The notes beneath the pieces are model-generated. The model had not been told where the DNA came from and did not search any database. It saw nothing but the letters and a program-made list of their open reading frames with translations. The position numbers and the translations under genes were made by a program. A stretch of 36,128 nucleotides of DNA from Actinomycetota bacterium (GTDB lineage Bacteria > Actinomycetota > Humimicrobiia > Humimicrobiales > Humimicrobiaceae): the NCBI GenBank assembly GCA_023475715.1, contig JAMCVO010000239.1, forward strand, positions 1 to 36,128. Reading direction: 5' to 3'. The number at the start of each line of letters is the position of its first letter. The stretch's first letter is position 1. Of this stretch, positions 17,114-24,125 are shown piece after piece.

Positions 17114-18200
17114 ACCTTGGCTGGATCAGCTTCCCGAATATGTTGCAGGCAGGACAATGGAAGAAATAAAGAAAAAATATAATTTGAAAAAAGTTTACAA
17201 ATTGGCTTCAAATGAAAATATTTTCGGTCCCTGCCGCCAGGTAAAGGAATTCATAAAAAATAATGCTGCGGAAGGCATAAATTATTATCCTGATAGTGAC
17301 TGCAGAGAAATAAGGGAGAAAATAGCGTCCGTATTTGATATTTTAGCTGAAAATGTAATTTTGGGTAACGGGACCGATCAGATAATTGAAATGATATGTG
17401 ATTGTTTTGTAAAAGAAAATGAAAATGTTGTTATTGCTGATCCCACGTTTCTGATTTATGAAAAAGCTGCACTAAAATGCGGCGGAAAGGTCGTAAAGAT
17501 CCCACTAAAAGATTTCAGGCAGGATATCACCAAAATGACAGGCTCCGCTAATGCAAATACACGAATACTTTTTCTTACAAATCCTCACAATCCTACAGGC
17601 ACCAATATTACCAAAGAAGAATTTGAAAATGTGATGGACAAAATAAGCAGAAATGTTCTTATAGTCATCGATGAGGCTTATTACGAATATCTGCCCGAAG
17701 GGGACAAGATTGATACAATTGCTTGTACCAAAAAATATTCAAACCTGATTACCTTAAGAACTTTTTCCAAGGTTTATGGACTGGCCGGTCTTAGGATAGG
17801 TTATGGGATAGCAGACAGCGAAATAATTTCCGGCTTGAACAAGATAAGACTTCCGTTTAATGTCGGTTCCATAGCTCAAAAAACTGCAGTAGTTGCTCTT
17901 GAAAATAAAGAATATGCAAATGATATCAGGGATAAAATATTGAAAGAGAAAGAAAAATTTTATTCCGTTTTTAAAACAGAAGGTATAAGCTTTATCAAAT
18001 CTTATTCCAATTTTATTCTTGTCAGATCGGGGGAGAAAAACACAGAGATAATAGAAGAACTCTTGAAAAATGGTTTTATAATAAGGCCGGGTGAAAATTT
18101 AGGAATTCCGGGTTATATGAGGGTGACCATTTCAATACCGGAAATTAATGATAAATTTCTAAAAGCATTTGTAAAAATATATAAAAATTATTATGGCTAA
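17097..18200 (+). CDS. hisC: histidinol-phosphate aminotransferase HisC
   Basis: A 367-residue class II PLP aminotransferase that converts imidazole acetol phosphate to histidinol phosphate. The PLP lysine is K225 in RTFSKVYGLAGLRIGYG; NPHNPTG (162-168), DEAYYEY (192-198) and the phosphate-binding YPDSD are as expected for HisC rather than other aminotransferases. ATG 17097 lies within the end of hisD, giving translational coupling. The downstream 80 bp are very AT-rich and contain no convincing terminator. Confidence 0.95.
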   Translation: MTVRFKPWLDQLPEYVAGRTMEEIKKKYNLKKVYKLASNENIFGPCRQVKEFIKNNAAEGINYYPDSDCREIREKIASVFDILAENVILGNGTDQIIEMICDCFVKENENVVIADPTFLIYEKAALKCGGKVVKIPLKDFRQDITKMTGSANANTRILFLTNPHNPTGTNITKEEFENVMDKISRNVLIVIDEAYYEYLPEGDKIDTIACTKKYSNLITLRTFSKVYGLAGLRIGYGIADSEIISGLNKIRLPFNVGSIAQKTAVVALENKEYANDIRDKILKEKEKFYSVFKTEGISFIKSYSNFILVRSGEKNTEIIEELLKNGFIIRPGENLGIPGYMRVTISIPEINDKFLKAFVKIYKNYYG

Positions 18201-18280
18201 ATAATAATTCTAATTAACTATTCTAATAATTTAAAGAATTTATTTTTCCAAAAATAATAATTAGAAAGGATTGACAAAAA

Positions 18281-19123
18281 ATGCAAACAGTAGTTACAGG
18301 AAAGAATACCGAAGTCAAATTCGGCCAGGGTTTACCCACAGTTATAATTGCTGAAAGGATAAACCCTACAGGCAGAAAAAGTCTTGCCGATGAATTAATG
18401 CTTGGCAAGTTTGATATTGTCCAGTCGGATGCAAGAAAACAATCTGAAGCCGGAGCTCATATAATAGATGTAAATGTCGGGGCCGTATCCGTTAACGAAG
18501 TGGAGATGCTGCCTATGGCCATAAAGAAAGTCATGTCAGTCTGCGACAGGCCGATTTGTATTGATTCTGCAAATCCAAAAGCAATAAAGGCTGCGCTGGA
18601 AGTTTATCCATATAAAGCGCTTATAAATTCTGTCAATGGCAAAGAAGAATCAATGGAGGAAATATTACCTCTGGTTAAAGAAAGCGGTTGTGCAGTGGTT
18701 TGTCTTACCATGGATGAAACAGGTATAAAAAATGATGTTGAAACAAGATTAAATGTTGCCGGGAAAATTTTAAAAAGGGCGGAATCAATGGGCATCAAAA
18801 GGGAGGATCTTGTTTTTGACTGCCTTGTCATGACTGCTTCGACAGATTCAAACTCTGCAAAAATTACTCTCGAAACCATGCGAAGAGTAGTAGCTGAGTA
18901 TGGAGTTTCAACAACACTTGGGGCATCAAATATAAGCTTCGGGATGCCAAACCGGGAATTATTAAATATTCATTTTATTACAATGGGAATAATAAATGGA
19001 CTGACGGCGCCAATAACCGATCCGCTTGTTGAAGGGTTAATCCCTGCAATGAAAGCTGCAGATTTTCTTGCAGGAAGGGATCCGTATGGCATGAACTATA
19101 TTTCCGATTACAGAAAAAAATAA
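18281..19123 (+). CDS. methyltetrahydrofolate:corrinoid methyltransferase (pterin-binding family)
   Basis: A 280-residue pterin-binding TIM-barrel protein like AcsE/MetH-type and MtrH-like methyltransferases that move the methyl group of methyl-tetrahydrofolate to or from a corrinoid protein. Support: AERINPTGRKSLADEL near the N-terminus, HIIDVNVGAVSVNE, ICIDSANPKAIKAALE, NSVNGKEESM, VFDCLVMTAS and TLGASNISFGMPNRELLN. GAAAGGATTG precedes ATG 18281. In acetogens this enzyme belongs to the Wood-Ljungdahl cluster, and in methylotrophic anaerobes it sits with MttB/corrinoid genes; here no corrinoid protein, activator or acs gene is nearby. A methionine-synthase module role is another option. Dihydropteroate synthase is less likely because the INPTGRK and GASNISFGMPNR segments are methyltransferase-like. 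Confidence 0.88.
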   Translation: MQTVVTGKNTEVKFGQGLPTVIIAERINPTGRKSLADELMLGKFDIVQSDARKQSEAGAHIIDVNVGAVSVNEVEMLPMAIKKVMSVCDRPICIDSANPKAIKAALEVYPYKALINSVNGKEESMEEILPLVKESGCAVVCLTMDETGIKNDVETRLNVAGKILKRAESMGIKREDLVFDCLVMTASTDSNSAKITLETMRRVVAEYGVSTTLGASNISFGMPNRELLNIHFITMGIINGLTAPITDPLVEGLIPAMKAADFLAGRDPYGMNYISDYRKK

Positions 19124-19172
19124 AACGGTATCTTTTGACATTTTGATAATATTACTTATTATTAAATATCAA

Positions 19173-19228
19173 GAAATTTTATTATATATCGAAAATTTTA
19201 TTGTATATTGGGAAATTTTATGATAAAT
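19173..19228. repeat. three degenerate ~19-bp AT-rich tandem repeats upstream of an ABC ATPase gene
   Basis: Units GAAATTTTATTATATATC (19173-19190), GAAAATTTTATTGTATATTG (19191-19210) and GGAAATTTTATGATAAAT (19211-19228) follow head to tail about 85 bp before the ATPase start. They share a GAAATTTTAT core and a near two-turn period, so they could be regulator-binding sites or simply curved AT-rich promoter DNA. Confidence 0.5.
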
Positions 19229-19312
19229 AAAAATTCCTAGTTAACATTTAATTTGATTATTTTTTAATTTTAGTAAGTTTCTATTAAAAAAGAAAAAAAG
19301 GAGAAACACAAA

Positions 19313-20410
19313 ATGGCAAAGGTTGTTTTAAAAGATCTCACCAAGAAGTTTGATGAGGTAATCGCTGTGAACAGCATGAACACAACTATCGAAGATAGGG
19401 AGTTTGTGGTGCTGGTAGGACCATCGGGCTGCGGTAAAACGACTACGCTGCGCATGATCGCAGGGCTTGAAGAAGCCACGGGGGGTGAGATTTACATTGG
19501 AGACAGGCTGGTAAACAATGTTCCTCCTAAAGACAGGGACATTGCCATGGTTTTTCAGAACTATGCTCTGTATCCCCACATGAATGTCTATGATAACATG
19601 GCATTCGGGTTAAAACTCAGAAAAACTCCAAGAGCCGAAATAGTATCAAGAGTTGAAGGTGCTGCAAAAATTCTAAAGATTGAGGAGCTTCTAAAAAGAA
19701 GACCCAAACAGCTATCGGGCGGCCAGCGTCAGCGTGTAGCCTTGGGCCGTGCAATAGTTCGTAATCCCAAAGTATTTTTAATGGATGAACCGCTTTCGAA
19801 CCTTGATGCAAAACTTCGAGTTCAGATGAGAACCGAAATCGCAAAACTGCATCAGAGATTAAATGCCACAATAGTATATGTTACACATGATCAGACGGAA
19901 GCTATGACGATGGCAAGTAAGATCATAATCATGAAGGATGGACTCGTTCAGCAAACAGGGGATCCTCAAACGGTATATGATCATCCGGAAAACATGTTTG
20001 TTGCAGGTTTTATCGGAAGTCCTGCCATGAACTTTAATGATGTAGTAATCACTGATAACTACAAGCTTGTAAATCCAAAATTTGAAATTGATACCGCAGA
20101 TAATGTAAGAAAGATAATAAAAGAAAACAATCTCTTTGGCAAAGAAGTTGTTGTAGGAATCAGACCTGAGGACCTGGAGGATTATAAATTTGTTCATAAT
20201 CCCAGAGAAAATTGCGTGATAAATGCGCTTGTTGAAGTTACGGAACCAATGGGTGCGGAAATCTATGTGTATATTGATATAAACGGAGTACTTATTACTG
20301 CAAGGGTCAATCCAAGATCAGAGGCCAAAGTTGGTCAAAATATAGGACTTTATGTTGATGTTGAAAAGCTTCACCTCTTTGATAAGCAAACGGAAAAGGC
20401 CTATATCTAG
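19313..20410 (+). CDS. ABC transporter ATP-binding protein, MalK/MsmX/UgpC type, stand-alone
   Basis: A 365-residue importer ATPase with all motifs canonical: Walker A GPSGCGKT (37-44), Q-loop Q82 in VFQNYALYPHM, signature LSGGQ (134-138), Walker B with D158-E159, H-loop H192, and a C-terminal regulatory domain with VVGIRPEDLED. AAAAAGGAGA lies upstream of ATG 19313. Unlike the pair at the left edge, it has no permease or binding-protein gene beside it and is closed by a terminator. Stand-alone members such as MsmX of Bacillus energise several sugar importers, so a shared ATPase is a sensible hypothesis. The MalK-type fold is certain; the multitask role is inference. Confidence 0.95.
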   Translation: MAKVVLKDLTKKFDEVIAVNSMNTTIEDREFVVLVGPSGCGKTTTLRMIAGLEEATGGEIYIGDRLVNNVPPKDRDIAMVFQNYALYPHMNVYDNMAFGLKLRKTPRAEIVSRVEGAAKILKIEELLKRRPKQLSGGQRQRVALGRAIVRNPKVFLMDEPLSNLDAKLRVQMRTEIAKLHQRLNATIVYVTHDQTEAMTMASKIIIMKDGLVQQTGDPQTVYDHPENMFVAGFIGSPAMNFNDVVITDNYKLVNPKFEIDTADNVRKIIKENNLFGKEVVVGIRPEDLEDYKFVHNPRENCVINALVEVTEPMGAEIYVYIDINGVLITARVNPRSEAKVGQNIGLYVDVEKLHLFDKQTEKAYI

Positions 20411-20430
20411 AAGAAATATTTTATTATTGA

Positions 20431-20470
20431 AAGGGTAAGGCACATAAATAATTTGTTGTGCTTTACCCTT
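20431..20470 (+). terminator. intrinsic-terminator-like hairpin after the ABC ATPase gene
   Basis: AAGGGTAAGGCACA (20431-20444) pairs with TGTGCTTTACCCTT (20457-20470), 14 bp with one G-U pair and a 12-nt loop. The run after it is T-rich but not a pure T-tract. It separates the ATPase from the gene starting at 20491. Confidence 0.7.
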
Positions 20471-20490
20471 ACTTTATATAGAATTGTTTC

Positions 20491-21678
20491 ATGGATGAAA
20501 TCTATGATGTAATAATTTCAGGTGGCGGACCCTCTGGAAGCCTCCTTGGATTTCTGCTTAGCTCCAGTAATATAAACACCCTAATAATTGAAAAAGAAAT
20601 ATTTCCCCGTTATAAAACCTGTGCCGGCGGCATTGCTCATAGGACTCTTAAAATTCTGCCTTTCAACATAGAAAAAGTTATTGAAAAGAATATATATGGG
20701 ATATATTTTTCCCAGAAAAACAAGGATATTTGTCTGAAACGGCATGCGGAACCAATAATTTATACTGTTGACAGAAAAAAATTTGATTTTTTTATTGCAG
20801 ACAAGGCAAAAGACAGTGGCTGCAATTTCAAATTTGGGGAAAAAGTTGAAAGCTATGATAACACAGAGAATCATGTAATCGTAAAAACAGATAAAAATAA
20901 ATATCGTGCAAAGGTGCTTGCAGGAGCAGACGGCACCAGAGGCCTGGTGCATAGAGCCGTAACCGGAAAGGCTGATATCAAAAAAATCCTGTGCTATGAG
21001 ACAGAAATAGATTTAACCAATATTGATTCTGATTACCATTGCCGGTATCCGGGTGAATATAGTGATAAAAATGAAAATATATTTGACTTCAAAGATAATA
21101 TAAGACTTGATTTTAATGGTGTCAGAAAAGGATACTGCTGGGTTTTTCCAAAAAAAGACTATTTATCTTGCGGAATAGGCGCATCTTCATGGTATGCCAG
21201 AAAAATGAGGAATTATTTTCAGTCATTCTTATCAGTTTTTTACACAACCAATAAAAATAAGGATGGTCCGGGTAATTTAAAAATCAATGCCCAGCATATA
21301 CCTGTTGGGGATTATAAGACACCAGTCTGTGACTACAGGATTTTAACTGTGGGGGATGCGGCATGTATTGGCGATGGTTTTACAGGGGAAGGGCTTTATA
21401 ACAGCTTCAGGAGTTCATTTATAGCAAGCGACAGTATTGTCTCAGCTCTTAAAAATTCTATTTTTAATTTTAATGATTATGAATCAAAGATAAGGGGCAC
21501 TATCTTTAGGGACATAAAAATTTCCTTAATATTTACTAAAATATTTTTTAACTCTCTTTTATTTTTTTATAAATTGATTAAAAATAGTGATAATTATTTC
21601 TCTGCATGCTGCAAAATTCTCAGAGGCGAAAGAAATTATAAAGACGTAATCGATAAATTGAAGATTATCAAATATTAA
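20491..21678 (+). CDS. geranylgeranyl reductase family FAD-dependent oxidoreductase
   Basis: A 395-residue flavoprotein of the geranylgeranyl reductase family, which saturates prenyl chains of lipids, quinones or chlorophyll side chains. The FAD-binding GGGPSG (11-16) with E34 ends the dinucleotide fold; PRYKTCAGG (39-47) matches the family PxxKxCGG signature; AGADGTRG and VGDAACIGDGFTGEG are the second and third FAD motifs. TATATA at 20475-20480 lies about 10 nt before ATG 20491 and no ribosome site is seen, so the message may have almost no leader. Other members of this superfamily (e.g. halogenase-like or digeranylgeranylglycerophospholipid reductases) cannot be excluded. It heads a + strand run leading into cyclic diphosphoglycerate genes. 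Confidence 0.88.
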   Translation: MDEIYDVIISGGGPSGSLLGFLLSSSNINTLIIEKEIFPRYKTCAGGIAHRTLKILPFNIEKVIEKNIYGIYFSQKNKDICLKRHAEPIIYTVDRKKFDFFIADKAKDSGCNFKFGEKVESYDNTENHVIVKTDKNKYRAKVLAGADGTRGLVHRAVTGKADIKKILCYETEIDLTNIDSDYHCRYPGEYSDKNENIFDFKDNIRLDFNGVRKGYCWVFPKKDYLSCGIGASSWYARKMRNYFQSFLSVFYTTNKNKDGPGNLKINAQHIPVGDYKTPVCDYRILTVGDAACIGDGFTGEGLYNSFRSSFIASDSIVSALKNSIFNFNDYESKIRGTIFRDIKISLIFTKIFFNSLLFFYKLIKNSDNYFSACCKILRGERNYKDVIDKLKIIKY

Positions 21679-21736
21679 AGAATTTATTGGTTGATATATT
21701 TTATTTTTTTAAAATATTTATTTTCGAGAGGTAAAA

Positions 21737-22537
21737 ATGTCAGAAGATAAAAAAGAAACGGTAATCGTGCAAATTTCGGATATTCATGTGGGTGAGTCGG
21801 ATTTTGTGCCCAGTCTGCTTACAAGATGTGTCGATGAGATAAATGAGCTGAAGCCGGAGATTGTAATAATAACAGGTGATCTTACCGGTATGGGCTACAG
21901 GAGAGAATATGATACGGTTCAGAATTATATATCACCGATAAAATGTAAAAATCTCATTGTACAACCGGGCAATCATGATTCCAGGAATGTGGGTTATATA
22001 CACTTTGAGGATGTTTTTGGTGAAAGGTTCACTGATTTTAAAAAGGACAACCTGATGATAGTTGCGGCTGATTCAAGTGAACCCGATCTTGATAACGGCC
22101 AGATCGGCAGAGAGTATTATAAGTGGATCCAAAATGAGTTCAGCGCCTGTCCGGCAGGTAATTTTAAAATTTTTGCAATGCATCACCACTTAATTCCTAT
22201 CCCCGGAACAGGCAGAGAAAGAAACATAGTAAATGATGCAGGTGATGTGCTCGAAGTTCTGGTAGACTCGGAAGTCGATCTTGTTCTTTGCGGCCATAAG
22301 CACGTACCGTATATCTGGAGGGTTGAGGACCTCTATATCCTGACTGCCGGTACTGTTTCATGTTTAAGACTCAGAGGCAAAATCGAACCCAATTACAATA
22401 TTATATATCTCAGGGAAAACGAAATAGATGTTTACAGGAGATTTCCATTTGACAAGATTGAAAAAATTCTCGGTATTAAAAGACAGACAAAAAAAAGCAA
22501 ATTAAATGATAGATTTACTAAAGAACAAGAAAAATAA
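21737..22537 (+). CDS. calcineurin-like metallophosphoesterase
   Basis: A 266-residue cytosolic phosphoesterase with the full dimetal motif set: D15 and H17 in QISDIHVGE, D48 in GDLTG, N79-H80 in PGNHDSR, a histidine in AMHHHL (about 148-151) and GHKH (186-189). It resembles CpdA/class III cyclic phosphodiesterases. CGAGAGG precedes ATG 21737. Its last 32 bp overlap the start of the cyclic 2,3-diphosphoglycerate synthetase gene, so the two are translationally coupled. A phosphodiester substrate made by the neighbour is therefore an attractive guess, but 2',3'-cyclic nucleotides or other phosphodiesters are equally compatible with the motifs alone. Confidence 0.93.
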   Translation: MSEDKKETVIVQISDIHVGESDFVPSLLTRCVDEINELKPEIVIITGDLTGMGYRREYDTVQNYISPIKCKNLIVQPGNHDSRNVGYIHFEDVFGERFTDFKKDNLMIVAADSSEPDLDNGQIGREYYKWIQNEFSACPAGNFKIFAMHHHLIPIPGTGRERNIVNDAGDVLEVLVDSEVDLVLCGHKHVPYIWRVEDLYILTAGTVSCLRLRGKIEPNYNIIYLRENEIDVYRRFPFDKIEKILGIKRQTKKSKLNDRFTKEQEK

Positions 22538-23876
22538 AGGCAAGAAGCTTGTAGCTTTAATAGACGGTGAGCATTATCCGAAAATAAATTATGATGCCAT
22601 AAATATTCTGAAAAAAAACTACAAGGGATTTTTTTCTGGAATAATATTTTTGGGAGGGACAGAGAAGCTTGTTCTTGACAATCTGGATGATTTTTTTAAA
22701 GAAAAAGTTTTTATAATAAAAGATCTGGATGTTGATTTTATGAAAGCCCTTGATTTATTTGCGCCTGATCTTGTTTATGATTTGAGTGACGAGCCTGTAG
22801 TAGATTATATTAAGCGCATGAAAATAGCATCTTTTTGCATATTTAAACAATGTTTATATATGGGGCCTGATTTTTTATTTGAACACGAAGAAAAAAGTAT
22901 CAAAATCAGTAAACCAAGTATACTGATTATAGGAACCGGAAAAAGAATAGGTAAAACTGCTGTAAGCTCTTATATTGCCAGGATGCTTGCCCCGGCAAAT
23001 GATGTTTGCGTAATAGCGATGGGAAGAGGCGGCCCTGAGCATCCACAGGTTATAAAAGGCAGCCAAACAAACATTACTCCTGATTTTTTATTAAGACTAA
23101 GCAGGAGCGGTCTCCATGCAAGTTCTGATTATATAGAGGACGCTCTTTTCAGCAAGGTTACTACAGTTGGCTGCAGAAGATGCGGAGGCGGGTTCAGCGG
23201 AAAATTTTTTCTGTCAAATATCAGAGAAGGAGTAGCCATTGCTGAAAAATTAAACCCCGAAATCATAATCGTGGAAGGGAGCGGTGCTTCGGTTCCGCCC
23301 GTAAAGGCAGACAACAACATATGTGTGATTGGGGCCGATCAGAGCTGGGAAAGTATCGTAGGTTATCTGGGTCTTTACAGGATCCTTATGTCTGACCTTG
23401 TATTTTTAACTATGTGTGAGGAACCTCTAGCTGATAAAGATCACATAGATTTTTTGGAAAGTAAAATATTAAAGTACAAAAGTAATATTAAAATTGTTAA
23501 ATCAATTTTCAGACCCGAACCTATAGGCAGTATAGATGGCAAAAAAATATTCCTGGTACTAACCGCAAATAACTTGATTGAAGACAAAATTAAAGAATAT
23601 GTTGAAAAAAAGTATAATTGTGAAATAATGAAAATTTCTTTTAATCTTTCCAATAGAGAAAAATTAAAAAAAGAACTTCTTGCATGTGATAATTACGATA
23701 CTATATTGACCGAGCTGAAAGCTTCTTCCGTGGATTTAGTTACAGAGTTTGCGGTTGCAAATGGAAAGCATATATCTTATATGAACAATATTCCTTTTAT
23801 ATTGGAAGGCAAAGATTATCTGGATCAAATATTAAAAAAATTACAGAAGAAAAAGGAAGCATCTAAAATTTCGTGA
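22506..23876 (+). CDS. cpgS: cyclic 2,3-diphosphoglycerate synthetase
   Basis: A 456-residue protein matching in length and features the cyclic 2,3-diphosphoglycerate synthetase of methanogens, which uses ATP to close 2,3-diphosphoglycerate into the cyclic anhydride. Visible features: N-terminal KLVALIDGEHYPK, an unusual P-loop GTGKRIGKT (143-151) after SILI, AMGRGGPEHPQ, and IIIVEGSGASVPPVKAD. ATG 22506 lies inside the phosphoesterase gene. The stop codon (23874-23876) sits in the left arm of an inverted-repeat element, so the last few residues (EASKIS) are specified by repeat DNA. It is followed by 2-phosphoglycerate kinase, which makes its substrate. In Methanothermus the product is a thermoprotective solute; the role in this bacterium is unknown. 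Confidence 0.88.
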   Translation: MIDLLKNKKNKGKKLVALIDGEHYPKINYDAINILKKNYKGFFSGIIFLGGTEKLVLDNLDDFFKEKVFIIKDLDVDFMKALDLFAPDLVYDLSDEPVVDYIKRMKIASFCIFKQCLYMGPDFLFEHEEKSIKISKPSILIIGTGKRIGKTAVSSYIARMLAPANDVCVIAMGRGGPEHPQVIKGSQTNITPDFLLRLSRSGLHASSDYIEDALFSKVTTVGCRRCGGGFSGKFFLSNIREGVAIAEKLNPEIIIVEGSGASVPPVKADNNICVIGADQSWESIVGYLGLYRILMSDLVFLTMCEEPLADKDHIDFLESKILKYKSNIKIVKSIFRPEPIGSIDGKKIFLVLTANNLIEDKIKEYVEKKYNCEIMKISFNLSNREKLKKELLACDNYDTILTELKASSVDLVTEFAVANGKHISYMNNIPFILEGKDYLDQILKKLQKKKEASKIS

Positions 23877-24080
23877 TAGCAATAAAGGAAAATTTTAAGA
23901 GCCATGATGGGTATTTCAAAAACACGCAGGCTTTTCCCCGGCGAGTAAAAGCCAGCTCAGTTTCAGGCTCAGCTCCCCTCCCGGAGGAGGAACCATGCCC
24001 GCTTAAGCCTTCAAATGGTTTTCTCAATACCCATCCTGGCTTATCAATTTATTTTTTATCACGAAATTTTAGATGCTAAC
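23855..24080. repeat. inverted-repeat element (~226 bp) overlapping the cpgS stop codon
   Basis: The arms 23855-23927 and 24009-24080 are imperfect inverted copies. The outer core is a perfect 20-bp inverted match, 23859-23878 against 24057-24076, and a second block GCCATGATGGGTATT (23901-23915) pairs 14/15 with 24026-24040. The central part is richer in G and C than its surroundings and has its own hairpins: GGCTTTT (23929-23935) with AAAAGCC (23947-23953), and CCTCC-CGGA-GGAGG around 23978-23991. No transposase is present. The pattern fits a MITE-like or structured-RNA element; the nature is not settled. Confidence 0.75.
24009..24080 (+). repeat. 72-bp direct repeat, copy 1 (right arm of the inverted element)
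   Basis: Identical at 71 of 72 positions to 25141-25212; the single difference is A 24073 against G 25205. The copies are 1132 bp apart and bracket the 2-phosphoglycerate kinase gene. Confidence 0.95.
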
Positions 24081-24105
24081 GAGAAAAAATATGCCTGAAG
24101 AAAGC

Positions 24106-24120
24106 ATAAGCAAGGATGGG
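24106..24120 (-). repeat. short third copy of the repeat core, at the kinase ribosome site
   Basis: ATAAGCAAGGATGGG matches the reverse complement of the repeat core (ATAAGCCAGGATGGG, from 24028-24042) at 14 of 15 positions. It contains AAGGA (24112-24116), the best ribosome-binding candidate for ATG 24126. Confidence 0.5.
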
Positions 24121-24125
24121 CGTGC

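Noticed and set aside
19173..19228. CRISPR-like short tandem repeats
   Set aside because: Only three degenerate units without spacers, entirely AT-rich, and no cas genes nearby.
23873..24079. A 68-codon open frame from the cpgS end through the inverted-repeat element
   Set aside because: It lies wholly inside repeat DNA, has no ribosome site and shows no protein-like features; the base pattern is explained by the inverted arms.
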